Positions 9,279 to 19,479 of a DNA stretch of 64,000 nt are shown here, piece after piece. The DNA is from Flavobacteriales bacterium. Its GTDB lineage: Bacteria > Bacteroidota > Bacteroidia > Flavobacteriales > JANQLC01. Numbering within the stretch: position 1 is the stretch's first letter; each line of letters opens with the position of its first letter. Made by a program: the position numbers and the translations under genes. The notes beneath the pieces were generated by a model. That model ran no database searches. It had not been told where the DNA came from and saw nothing but the letters and a program-made list of their open reading frames with translations. The DNA lies in NCBI GenBank assembly GCA_028280815.1, contig JANQLC010000022.1, positions 1 to 64,000 of the forward strand, given 5' to 3'.

Positions 9279-11859
9279 CTATCTGCTGGAGCCAACGTAA
9301 CTGGCCCTCCGGCCAGGGTGCCAATACTCTTGACAACTTATCTCTTTACCATTTTCCATCGTGACGGTACAACTTAATCTTTTAATATTAAACATGCCGC
9401 CCATTTTATAGTAAAACTGATCCATGTCTTTTCGTTTTATTTGACCTTGATAAAGCTTTAAAAATTTAAGATTTTTGGACTTTGTTCTGTCTTCAACAAA
9501 TTCAAATTCAATTTGCGAAGGTGACTTACATCTCAAATCCAAATATCCAAGTGTTTCAACTCTGCCGAAATGAATTTTTTTAATAGAATTCACATTGCTA
9601 TCGTGAAAATCTAATCCCCTTATTTTAGTACCTGACATGGCGAATAAATCTAAATCACCGTCATTAGGTAATTTTAACTTCACCAATGAATTGCAATTAT
9701 AAACTTGTATGTTTTTCAAACCTTTATTTGATCATAGTGGCAGCTCAGTGAGGCTATTGTCATTCTTGATAAGCAAGTTTTCTAATTTTTGGTTACGACT
9801 TAAATTTATTTCACCAAAAACACCGTTATATATTAAAAAACTTCTCAACCCACTAAATAATTCAATCCCCTGAAAAGATTTTATATCTTTCAAAAGGTTT
9901 AGATCAGGAGTTTTGCCTACTTGATCAGAATTGCTAATATTTACAATACCTCTGACATAATCAAGATTGATGTCATCCCCAACAAATGACCCAGGAAGTT
10001 TCTCTCTCAAGTAATACGCAAATCCCTTAGAAAAAGTAGTTGCACATTTACCACCGCTACAATAGCCAACGCCTTCTTTGTCGAATTTATAATCGGAACA
10101 GATCAGATTATCTTTACCAGAGGCTCTATTGTAATCATTGTCAAACACCTGTACTTTAGTATCGGGCGAATTTTTCTTTACTTATTTGATCTCTGTATAG
10201 TCTTTTAAAAATTCTCGTATCTTTAGGGTTTTCAATTCCCCGCTTTGTTTATTTCTATTACAGTCCATGTCTGCCTTGCATTCACTCCAGAAGATATCAA
10301 ACAGACGTCTTTTTTCGGCTGTATCCTCGAATGCGTTCCGAAATCCAGTTGCATCTAAATAAGCCATATCATTGCGATAATACTCTAAGTGTGTCATATA
10401 TGTGTTTTTACTCAAGTCTAAGCTATGTATTTGGTTGTCATGACATATCAATGTATTCAAAATGCTTTCTTCTGAGAGATTCAGTTTACTTATTTTATTA
10501 TCGGAGCGCCTCAATTCCAACAATTTATGGTTATTTCTTAGGTTCAAACTTCCCAATTCGTTTTGGGAACAGTTTAATTCTTTCAGTACGGTGAAATACT
10601 CAATCCCTTTTAAAGACTTTATACTCTTTCCTTCCACATCAATCGATTTGGTCTTTCTCACTTCTAAGGCATAGAAATTCATTTTTCCATCCTCTCGAAA
10701 AACATTTTTACCCTTGAAAAGCCGTTTTAAATAAGTCGTGAAATGGGAATCTTCAAATTCCACATAGAAGCCTTCAGCAGATTCGTGGGCACTACGTTCA
10801 GCTTTTATAGCAGCGTTTCCTATTTCTTCAGCAATAGTTTCGACACTTCTATCAGAAGAGGATTTGGCCTGTCTGGCAGCCTTTATAGCTAACTGGGCTT
10901 CAAAGATGGCAAAATAGGCGGCGGCTGTAGCTTTGGAATCAGCATTGCTGGCTGTTGCTTCCAAATCCTCATCTTCCCCGCTACCTTCATTGGTAAGTGT
11001 AGAGGGCTTTTTTCCAAATACTTTGGCTTTGGCTTCTTCGAGCGCTTTTTTCGCAACGGCTTCATAGGCTTGCGCAACTGTTAGCCAGGATTCGGCCGCA
11101 ATCAGGTACCATTTACTATTGCGATCGCTTAGCACAGGCAGCTTGGCGAGCAATGTTTGGAAATAAGGTCGACTAGTCCCTTTTAGAAGAGAAGACCCTT
11201 CTTCAGCCTATGCCGCCGCATACTTGATGGGAGATGGTATTTGGGAAGCCAGTTCTATAGATTTTGTGGCATTTTCAACAGTTTTAGTAGCTTTTTTGGC
11301 GGATGCTACAGATTTGGAGAGCGATGTTTTGGGATTCTTGGCTTGCTCAGCGAGTTTCTCGACTTGTGCCTCAGCTTTTTCGGCTTTTTTAATCAAGTCT
11401 TAGAAGGACCGTGTAGTAAATTTAAAAGCGAGACCTGCAACCGGGTGCTCGGGTTGTGCGATTGTGCTCTCAACGATCAGCTTATACGCCCTATCGGGCT
11501 CCAAAGGCTCAGCCAAACTGCCCTTGACGCCCAGTGGGTCGCTGGAGTTTATAGGCTGCTCTTCACCCAAAAAGTGTGGCGCTTTACCGCTGACCTCATC
11601 CTCTAAAATCGCCTCTTCAAGGTCTATACGCTCATCGGGCGGCCATCTCGGTAAAGCGCAATGAGAGTACGGGTTGTAAACCGATACCGGTATGGGTAGC
11701 ATTATCACCAGCAATAAACTGCTCACCATCCATTTGTACGTCAAGCGCCTTCAGCGCAATTTTGGACGTGATGACTTGATTTTCATCTTTGGCACAAGAT
11801 GACAAAAGGCATGCAAACAGCAGGCAATAGCTCAGTAATTCCTCTTTGCGTATTTTCAC
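9279..11859 (-). pseudogene. leucine-rich-repeat surface lipoprotein, interrupted by 4 in-frame stop codons and 1 frameshift
   Basis: Lipobox MKIRKEELLSYCLLFACLLSSC; Ala/Lys coiled region; LRR-like LKELNCSQNELGSLNLRNNHKLLELRRSDNKISKLNL. Pieces 11400-11744, 11208-11396, 10182-11153, 9732-10148 and 9279-9719 lie in one frame, separated by TAA(11400), TAG(11208), TAA(10182), TGA(9732). Confidence 0.85.
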
Positions 11860-12252
11860 AACGAGATCAGTCTTATCAATCCCTTTGCACGCGCCACATC
11901 AATACTTTGAGCCATTCCAAATCTTAGAATATCTGGGAGTAAGTGGTGACAATTGACTGGCTTTTTCTCTTTCTCCTACGCACTCATACAAGGGGAAAAT
12001 TCTTATATCATTCATGTGAAATACGGGCGTAAGGTACTAAATTGTTCTATAAAGGCTCTGAAAAAATATCAGCTCGGTTTACAAAGCCCGGCAATGCACA
12101 ACCCTTTGCCAATCTGTGTGCTAAAGAAGAGGCGTTTTTTACTGCTGTTCTCCTATGGCAAAGGTGAAGCCTTATCCATTTGCCCTTATCTCCATTTGGC
12201 ATGGGCGCGATCCAGCCGCCTCTCGCCGAGTACACGTATAGGCAAACTGAGG

Positions 12253-13437
12253 TTATTTACCCACGTACGACGTGACGTCTGCGGCTGATATTTCATCGTC
12301 CCCCAAAATCAACAAGCGTTCCACGACATTGCGCAACTCGCGAATGTTACCCGTCCAGGGGTATGCTTCTAAGAGCTGTAGGGCTTTGGGGGAAAAGCGC
12401 TTCTTTTCGATGCCCTGTCGTTCGCTGATTTTCCGTAAAAAGTGTTCGATCAAAGGGGGTATATCTTCCCTGCGGTCCTTGAGTGGGGGTACTTCAATCG
12501 GGATTACGGCCAAGCGGTGGTACAAATCCGCCCGGAAGCAGCCCTTTTGGATTTCTGCTCTGAGGTCTTTGTTGGTGGCTGCGAGGATGCACACATCCAC
12601 GGGTATGGGTTTTTCTCCGCCTACGCGGGTGATGCACCCCTGTTGCAAGGCGCGCAAAACTTTGGCTTGCGCAGCGAGGCTCATATCGCCTACCTCATCT
12701 AAGAACAAGCTGCCCTGGTTCGCTTCTTCAAACCGGCCCTTCTTTTGTTTAAAGGCGCCGGTAAAGCTTCCCCTTTCATGGCCAAATAATTCACTTTCAA
12801 TCAACTCAGAAGGAATGGCAGCGCAATTGACCGCTATCATAGGGGCTTGGTTTCGTCGGCTCTTCTGATGGATCCAATGTGCGACGAGCTCTTTTCCGGT
12901 TCCGTTTTCCCCGGTGATCAAGACGCGCGCATCGGCGGTGGCTACCCTTTCAATAATCGCTTTAATGCTTGCCAGCGCCTGGGACTTGCCCACCATTTCA
13001 TAGCTCTCAGAGACCTTTTTGCGGGGCCTTTTGTTTTCCCGATGCAAGGTCTGGTTGGCATCCAACAGATTTTTTCGATCGACAGCATGGCGTATCGAAG
13101 TGAGCAAACGATTTAAGTCCGGCGGCTTGGCAATAAAGTCGAACGCCCCCTTTTTCAAGGACTGGACAGCGGTTTCGATATCGCCATGCCCCGAGATCAT
13201 GATAAAAGTGCTGTCGGGTTTGAGCGCAATCGCTCGTTCCAACACTTCCATGCCATCTATATTCGGCATCTTAATGTCGCAGAGGACGACATCAAAATCG
13301 GATTCCCTTATCTTTTCAATGCCCGTTACGCCATCGGGAGCCTCCGAAACGACATACGAATCATCTTCGTTTAACAATATGCTTCTCAAAACATTTCGGA
13401 TGCTCTGCTCGTCTTCGACGATGAGAATTTTTGCCAC
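12253..13437 (-). CDS. sigma-54-dependent response regulator (NtrC family), no obvious C-terminal HTH
   Basis: Receiver (MAKILIVEDEQSIRNVLRSILL...VVLCDIKMPNIDG), AAA+ Walker A GENGTGKE, GSFTGA loop, LFLDEVGDM, RELRNVVERL. Confidence 0.94.
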   Translation of the reverse strand: MAKILIVEDEQSIRNVLRSILLNEDDSYVVSEAPDGVTGIEKIRESDFDVVLCDIKMPNIDGMEVLERAIALKPDSTFIMISGHGDIETAVQSLKKGAFDFIAKPPDLNRLLTSIRHAVDRKNLLDANQTLHRENKRPRKKVSESYEMVGKSQALASIKAIIERVATADARVLITGENGTGKELVAHWIHQKSRRNQAPMIAVNCAAIPSELIESELFGHERGSFTGAFKQKKGRFEEANQGSLFLDEVGDMSLAAQAKVLRALQQGCITRVGGEKPIPVDVCILAATNKDLRAEIQKGCFRADLYHRLAVIPIEVPPLKDRREDIPPLIEHFLRKISERQGIEKKRFSPKALQLLEAYPWTGNIRELRNVVERLLILGDDEISAADVTSYVGK

Positions 13438-13440
13438 GGC

Positions 13441-14703
13441 TCAGTATTTCAACCATCTGTACAACTCCTTCCAGCTGGGTTTTTTACCGTACATCAAAAT
13501 GCCGACCCGGTAAATACGCGCGGCGACCCATACCATAAAGAAAAAGAAACCCACCGACAAGGCCATCGACAGAATTAGTTGCCAAGGGGGCACGCCAAAG
13601 GGGACTCGCGCCATCATAGCTATGGGTGACGTCAGCGGAATCAAAGACAGCCAAAAGCCCATCGCGCTGTCTGGGTTTTGGGCGATGGAAATACTGGCAT
13701 ATATGGCAATCAGTATCGGAATGGAGACCACCAATAAGAACTGTTGGGTATCCGTCTGGTTATCGACCGCAGCGCCGATGGCCGCAAATATCGAATTATA
13801 GGTCAAGATTCCAAAGGCGAAGTAAAAGACAAAGGCAAAGAACCACAGGGATACATTCGTTTCACCGAGGGTTGTCCAAGCGTTCTGAACCATCCCTGCG
13901 CTTTGTGTGGGAAGCGCAGCGCCAAAGAGGAGGGCAGCCCCACCGATGAGCAAAATCCAAATGCTGAACTGAGTGAGTCCGACGAGGACCGAGGCGAAGA
14001 TTTTACCCAACATCAGCTGTACGGGTTTCACAGCAGAGATGACGACCTCTACAACGCGGCTTAGCTTCTCCTCCAACACGCTGCGCATGACGCGTACACC
14101 GTATACGAACACGAAAAAGTACATCAAAAATGTAAAGGCGTTTGAAATGGGCGCAGCTAAGGCTGAAATGCGCCGGGTATCCTGGTTTTGAAAGTTTTTC
14201 AACTCGATTTTCACCTCGGTACGGGCTGCCTCAATCCGGCCCTGAGTCACGCCCGAGCGCTGCAATTTGTAGTTTGTAAAAAAATTATTGAAATCGTTTT
14301 CCAGGCGATGGGTCACCGAGGTGCTCACGGGTTTCATCGAAAACAGCGCGATGTGATCCTGGGTGTAGTCGGCATCGAAGGGCTCTGTAGCGGGGATATA
14401 GAGCAATCCCATGTATCGATCTCCGGTTTGAATGCGCGCCTTGGCAGCTTCCAAGCCGTCGGTGGGCAAAAAGATCAGCCGTTGGGAGCCCGCACTTTGG
14501 ATCGCCCCTTGAAACATACCGCTCTGGTCGTAAACGGCTAGCGGCTTGGCGTCTGCCCCATCGTGTTGAGACATGAAAGAGACAAAAACCGCCATGCCGA
14601 TCAAGAACAGCGGGATGGCTAGGGTCGTGATCAGAAAAGTCCGCTTGCGCACACGAGCTGCGTAATCTCTCGCCAAAACCAATCCTATTTTATTCATGGG
14701 CAT
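13441..14703 (-). CDS. ABC-2 type (NatB-like) ABC transporter permease
   Basis: 420 aa, large extracytoplasmic N-terminal loop then 5-6 TM segments; adjacent ATPase gene. Confidence 0.85.
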   Translation of the reverse strand: MPMNKIGLVLARDYAARVRKRTFLITTLAIPLFLIGMAVFVSFMSQHDGADAKPLAVYDQSGMFQGAIQSAGSQRLIFLPTDGLEAAKARIQTGDRYMGLLYIPATEPFDADYTQDHIALFSMKPVSTSVTHRLENDFNNFFTNYKLQRSGVTQGRIEAARTEVKIELKNFQNQDTRRISALAAPISNAFTFLMYFFVFVYGVRVMRSVLEEKLSRVVEVVISAVKPVQLMLGKIFASVLVGLTQFSIWILLIGGAALLFGAALPTQSAGMVQNAWTTLGETNVSLWFFAFVFYFAFGILTYNSIFAAIGAAVDNQTDTQQFLLVVSIPILIAIYASISIAQNPDSAMGFWLSLIPLTSPIAMMARVPFGVPPWQLILSMALSVGFFFFMVWVAARIYRVGILMYGKKPSWKELYRWLKY

Positions 14704-15622
14704 CTCGTTTTACAGCTTCGATAAAAACTTCATCCATAGTCGGCAGCAACTCTTCAAATGAGCGCACGGTCCCGATTTGCATCAGGGCTTGTAGCAACTC
14801 ATTTGGGCTTTGTTTCGGTTTTAATGCAACCTCTACGCGGTAGGCACCGCTGTATTTTGGCGCGTCCTTTCTCTCTTGATAGTCAAAGTGGGTCAGCGCC
14901 TGTAGTGCCATCCCTTCAAAAGGCACCAGATGTACATCGTAAACGTGCTTCTTGAACTGATTTTTGACCGTTTGCACAGCGCCATCTAAAATTTTTCTCG
15001 ATTGATTGATCAGCACGACGTGGTCGCAGATCGCCTCCACCGATTCCATGCGGTGCGTGGAGCAGATCACCGTCGCACCCCGGTCGCGGAGTTCCAAGAT
15101 CTCATCTTTAATTCGGTTGGCATTAATGGGATCGAAGCCGCTAAAAGGCTCGTCGAGAATCAACAGCGCTGGACTGTGCAAAACGGCGATGGCGAACTGT
15201 AGCTTTTGGGCCATCCCCTTGGATAATTCTTGCACCTTTTTATGCCACCAGCCTTGGATTCCAAGCCGTTGAAACCAATGTGAAACCCGCGCTCTCGCCT
15301 CTGCTGCACTTAGACCTTTTAGCCGCGCAAAAAAGAGGGCTTGCTCACCCACCTTCATATCGCGATACAGACCGCGTTCCTCGGGTAAGTAGCCTACATT
15401 TTGAATGTGATGGGGTCTCAGTCTCTCGCCGTTGATCAGCACCGAACCGGCGTCCGGTGCAGTGATCTGGTTTACGATGCGAATCAGCGAAGTCTTACCC
15501 GCACCATTGGGCCCGAGCAAACCGAATATCTGGGCCTTTTCAACCGCCAAGCTCACATCGCTTAAGGCGGTGTACGCGCCGTAATACTTGCTCACGTGCT
15601 CTATACTCAGAACCTTACTCAT
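14690..15622 (-). CDS. ABC transporter ATP-binding protein (NatA-like)
   Basis: Walker [13 protein letters not shown], signature LSKGMAQKLQFAIA, Walker B LLILDEPFSGFD; overlaps the permease gene. Confidence 0.95.
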   Translation of the reverse strand: MSKVLSIEHVSKYYGAYTALSDVSLAVEKAQIFGLLGPNGAGKTSLIRIVNQITAPDAGSVLINGERLRPHHIQNVGYLPEERGLYRDMKVGEQALFFARLKGLSAAEARARVSHWFQRLGIQGWWHKKVQELSKGMAQKLQFAIAVLHSPALLILDEPFSGFDPINANRIKDEILELRDRGATVICSTHRMESVEAICDHVVLINQSRKILDGAVQTVKNQFKKHVYDVHLVPFEGMALQALTHFDYQERKDAPKYSGAYRVEVALKPKQSPNELLQALMQIGTVRSFEELLPTMDEVFIEAVKRDAHE

Positions 15623-15680
15623 CGCGTTGCGCATTTGGCAAGCCACCCCTTGCGAGCAGCTTCCGGTGAAAGGTTGGGCT

Positions 15681-16805
15681 TTATTCGAACATTTCTTTTA
15701 CGCGATCAAAAAACGATCGATCGGTAGGGCGTGCCTTAAAGTTGTCATCATGGCGCATGCGCTCAAAGAATTCTCGTTGAGCCTGAGTCAATTTCTGGGG
15801 TGTAAAGACGTTTACGTGTACCAATATATCGCCCCTTCCATAACCGTTTAAATCGGGAATACCCTTGGCGCGCAACCGCAATATCTTTCCGGATTGGGTG
15901 CCCGGGGCCAACTTAATCCTCGCTTTACCGGTCACGGTAGGGATTTCCAGTGAAGTCCCCAAAACCGCATCTGAAAAGGAAATGTACAAATCGTAGTGCA
16001 AGTTATTGCCCTCGCGCTTCAACTGCGGATCTGCTTCCTCTTCGATTAAGACGATCAAGTCTCCTGAAACACCTCCGTTTGGTGCGCCGTTTCCCTTTCC
16101 GCTCACCTTGAGCTGCATGCCGTCGCTCACACCGGGCGGAATTTCAATGGAGACGGTTTCCTCCTCGCGGATCATACCGTTTTTATCCGCTCCAGGGGGT
16201 ACCCCATCCACCACCTCTCCCGAGCCCCCACAGTTGTGGCAGGTACTGGTCGTCTGCATTTGTCCCAATAGGCTACGGGTTATACGGGTGAGCTGGCCGC
16301 TCCCGTGGCAAACCGGACAGGTCTTATAGGTTGTGCTCGGAGCCTGTTTGAGGCGGGATACCTTTACTTTTTTCGTCACACCCCGTACGATATCCGCCAC
16401 GCTCAATTTTAATTTGATTCGCAGATTGGTACCGCGCTGCACACGGCTGCGCCCACCGCCGAAGCCCCTGCTAAAACCGGTGAATCCCCCGCCGCCAAAG
16501 GCCTCGCCAAATATATCGCCAAACCGGCTGAAGATGTCTTCCATATTCATGCCGCCCCCGCTCCCAAAGCCGCTGGAGCCGCTCAGGCCCGCGTGGCCGA
16601 ATCGGTCGTATCGCTTGCGCTTTTCGTCGTTGCTCAAGACCTCGTAGGCTTCTGCCGCTTCCTTAAAGCGCTCTTCCGCCGCCCGGTCACCCGGATTTTT
16701 GTCGGGGTGGTATTTCAGGGCTAACCTTCGATAGGCCTTTTTTATCTCCGTTGCCGAAGCGCCTTTGTTGAGCCCCAAAACCTGGTAGTAATCTCGCTTT
16801 GCCAT
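15681..16805 (-). CDS. dnaJ: chaperone DnaJ
   Basis: J domain [42 protein letters not shown] region; zinc-finger CxxCxGxG repeats. Confidence 0.96.
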   Translation of the reverse strand: MAKRDYYQVLGLNKGASATEIKKAYRRLALKYHPDKNPGDRAAEERFKEAAEAYEVLSNDEKRKRYDRFGHAGLSGSSGFGSGGGMNMEDIFSRFGDIFGEAFGGGGFTGFSRGFGGGRSRVQRGTNLRIKLKLSVADIVRGVTKKVKVSRLKQAPSTTYKTCPVCHGSGQLTRITRSLLGQMQTTSTCHNCGGSGEVVDGVPPGADKNGMIREEETVSIEIPPGVSDGMQLKVSGKGNGAPNGGVSGDLIVLIEEEADPQLKREGNNLHYDLYISFSDAVLGTSLEIPTVTGKARIKLAPGTQSGKILRLRAKGIPDLNGYGRGDILVHVNVFTPQKLTQAQREFFERMRHDDNFKARPTDRSFFDRVKEMFE

Positions 16806-16812
16806 GCTTTTG

Positions 16813-17397
16813 TTATTCCCCTACCACTACCTTGGCGAAACGGATCACCTTGTCGTTTAAGAAATAACCCGTTTGGACTACCTCGACGACCTTGTCCTTT
16901 AATTTTTTGTCGGGAGCCGGAATTTGTGTGACAGCCTCGTGGAGATCCGTATCAAAGCGATCGCCGTTTCTAACCGTCATCGGCTGTAGCCCTTTGGTCT
17001 TTAGTATTTGCTTTAACTTGTCGTAGATGAGTTCCACGCCTTTTAACAGCTTGTCGTCGCCTGACCGTGCGATCTCTTCGTTCGCGAGTTGAAAATCATC
17101 CAAGACAGGCAACAGGGCTGCGATGACCTCTTGCCCCACGGTCTTGTATAGATCGCTGCGTTCCTTATGAATGCGCTTCTTATAATTTTCAAATTCCGCA
17201 AAGAGGCGTAAAAACTTATCCTGCTCTTCGCGGACTTGCTCTTCCAATTGCGCCAATCGCTCTAGGTTTTCAGCTATCTTTTCAACCGGTTCTTTACCCT
17301 TCGACGCGGGTGCGGGCTCGCCCTGGGACGCTTCACTCGATGTGCTTTTGTCTCTTGCCATCTCAGCTGTATTTTTCATCGGATTAAACCCTTGCAA
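16813..17397 (-). CDS. grpE: nucleotide exchange factor GrpE
   Basis: [45 protein letters not shown]-terminal beta domain; next to dnaJ. Confidence 0.95.
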   Translation of the reverse strand: MQGFNPMKNTAEMARDKSTSSEASQGEPAPASKGKEPVEKIAENLERLAQLEEQVREEQDKFLRLFAEFENYKKRIHKERSDLYKTVGQEVIAALLPVLDDFQLANEEIARSGDDKLLKGVELIYDKLKQILKTKGLQPMTVRNGDRFDTDLHEAVTQIPAPDKKLKDKVVEVVQTGYFLNDKVIRFAKVVVGE

Positions 17398-17534
17398 AAG
17401 CTTTGCCAGTGGATAAAACGGTCAGATTGTCATTTGTCGCCTATTGCATTGACAGTTCTAAAGGGGCCTATAGCCGGCTGGGATACATACCAAAATCCCT
17501 CTGTCGGCAATCCGATCTCTTTCACCCTGCGATT

Positions 17535-18842
17535 TCAATCCAAGCGAACGATGTGAGCACCGATTTTTCTCAACTTGTCGTCGATGCGTTCATAACCGCG
17601 ATCGATTTGTTCTATGTTGTGAATCGTACTCGTACCGCTGGCCGAGAGCGCGGCGATCAGCAGGGAAATACCCGCCCGAATATCGGGTGAATGCAGTGTC
17701 GTAGGCCTGAGTTCGGGTTTGTGGTCCAACCCGATCACCGAAGCGCGATGGGGGTCACACAGGACGATTTGGGCGCCCATATCGATCAATTTGTCGACGA
17801 AAAACAGCCGGCTTTCAAACATCTTTTCATGGATGAGCACACTGCCTTTGGCCTGGGTAGCCACCACCAATAACACAGAGAGCAAATCGGGTGTAAATCC
17901 GGGCCAGGGGGCATCGGAAATCGTCATGATGGAGCTGTCGATAAAGCCTTGAACCTCGTAGTGCGGCTGTGGTGGAATGCACATATCGGCACCTGCCCGC
18001 TCGACTCGGATCCCCAATTTACCGAAAACCGACGGTATGGGGCCGAGATTTTCCCAGCTGACATCCCTGATCGCGAGCGCTGAGCCAGTCATGGCTGCCA
18101 AGCCGATCCAACTGCCGATTTCTATCATATCGGGCAGGATTCGATGCGTGCAACCACTCAGCTTCTCTACGCCTCGAACAAACAACCGGTTGGAGCCTAT
18201 GCCACTGATCTCAGCCCCCATAGCGCACAGCATTTTGGAGAGCTGTTGGATATAGGGCTCACAAGCGGCGTTGTAGAGGATGGTTTTTCCCTCGGCCAAG
18301 ACGGCGGCCATCAAGAGGTTGGCCGTGCCGGTGACCGATGCTTCCTCCAAAAGGATGTGGTTACCCTTCAGTTTCTGACAGCTTATGCGGTAAAAACGGC
18401 TTCGGCTGTCGTAGTGAAATGCCCCACCGAGCTGCACCAAAGCCTTGAAGTGCGTATCGAGGCGACGGCGTCCGATCGGGTCGCCACCGGGGCGGGGAAT
18501 ACAACCCAGACCAAAGCGGGCCAGCAGGGGGCCTACGATCATAACCGACCCGCGTATGGATGCACTTAGGCTTACAAAAGACTTGGATTTGAGATAGTCC
18601 AAATCGACTGAATCGGCTTGAAAGCTGTAATCTCCGCTTCCGTTCCTTTGAACGCCGACGCCCAAATTCTCGAGAATCTCGACGAGTCTGTCCACATCTA
18701 TAACATCGGGAACATTGGTGATGCGCACCGGCTCATCGGTGAGCAGAACGGCGCACAGCACTTGTAAGGCTTCGTTTTTCGCCCCCTGCGGGATCACTTC
18801 CCCTTTTAAGACGCGTCCACCTTCAACTCGAAAGCTTCCCAT
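17535..18842 (-). CDS. murA: UDP-N-acetylglucosamine 1-carboxyvinyltransferase
   Basis: EPSP-synthase-like; GGRVLKGEVIPQGAKNEALQVLCAVLLTDEPVRITNVPDVIDV; GCIPRPGGDPIGRRRLDTH. Confidence 0.93.
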   Translation of the reverse strand: MGSFRVEGGRVLKGEVIPQGAKNEALQVLCAVLLTDEPVRITNVPDVIDVDRLVEILENLGVGVQRNGSGDYSFQADSVDLDYLKSKSFVSLSASIRGSVMIVGPLLARFGLGCIPRPGGDPIGRRRLDTHFKALVQLGGAFHYDSRSRFYRISCQKLKGNHILLEEASVTGTANLLMAAVLAEGKTILYNAACEPYIQQLSKMLCAMGAEISGIGSNRLFVRGVEKLSGCTHRILPDMIEIGSWIGLAAMTGSALAIRDVSWENLGPIPSVFGKLGIRVERAGADMCIPPQPHYEVQGFIDSSIMTISDAPWPGFTPDLLSVLLVVATQAKGSVLIHEKMFESRLFFVDKLIDMGAQIVLCDPHRASVIGLDHKPELRPTTLHSPDIRAGISLLIAALSASGTSTIHNIEQIDRGYERIDDKLRKIGAHIVRLD

Positions 18843-18861
18843 GGGCTGCGGATTCCTGCGC

Positions 18862-19458
18862 TTAATACTTCCTTCGCTTGTTGTTGTAATTCTTTCGCTT
18901 CTTCCTCACAAGTGAATGGCTGTGCATCAGGTTTTCATCGGAGTCGGTCAAATCGATCCGACCGCCGGACAGCTGTTTCAAGTGTTCAAAGATCACCCCA
19001 TCGGCTACGGTATCCCTATTCCAGACCAGAAAGCATTTTTTCATGTGGTTGGCGATGGTCATGACCAATGCATCCCGCTTGGGTCCTTCCTTCCAAGTGA
19101 CCGCTTGGTCGATCATCAATTGAATGTTGTGACCGTAGAAGCGATACGCGCTATTTTTTTTTGGGTAGGCCAGACGCTTGGGACGCTCCAGCATGTCTTC
19201 CTGCGTCAATCTCGGATAAGGCGAATCGACGTCCAGATTGAAGTTCGCCATAATGAAGAGCTGATCCCACAGTTTGTGTTTAAAATTGGGGACATCGCGC
19301 AGCTGTGTGTTCAAATTTGCCATGACCTCGATGACGTAATGGGCTTCTGCACTTCTCTTTTTCCGATCTCCAATCGCGGTCAAATAGCGTACCATTTGTT
19401 GGATGTGGCGCCCGTATTCAGGAATGATGAGCGGCTCACGCTGTGAATTGTATTGCAT
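18862..19458 (-). CDS. DUF4290-type conserved Bacteroidota protein
   Basis: QYNSQREPLIIPEYGRHIQQMVRYLTAIGDRKKRSAEAHYVIEVMANLNTQLRDVPNFKHKLWDQLFIMANF. Confidence 0.85.
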   Translation of the reverse strand: MQYNSQREPLIIPEYGRHIQQMVRYLTAIGDRKKRSAEAHYVIEVMANLNTQLRDVPNFKHKLWDQLFIMANFNLDVDSPYPRLTQEDMLERPKRLAYPKKNSAYRFYGHNIQLMIDQAVTWKEGPKRDALVMTIANHMKKCFLVWNRDTVADGVIFEHLKQLSGGRIDLTDSDENLMHSHSLVRKKRKNYNNKRRKY

Positions 19459-19466
19459 GTGTTTAC

Positions 19467-19474
19467 CAAAGATA
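19467..19474 (-). promoter_or_regulatory. -7-like TATCTTTG upstream of the DUF4290 gene
   Basis: CAAAGATA on + strand, just upstream of 19458. Confidence 0.5.
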
Positions 19475-19479
19475 AAAAA

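Noticed and set aside
9279-11859. Stop-codon reassignment or recoding in the LRR gene
   Set aside because: All three stop codon types interrupt the frame and other genes terminate normally with the same codons; prfA looks normal.
12272-12868. 198-aa plus-strand ORF
   Set aside because: Antisense to the sigma-54 regulator; no domain.
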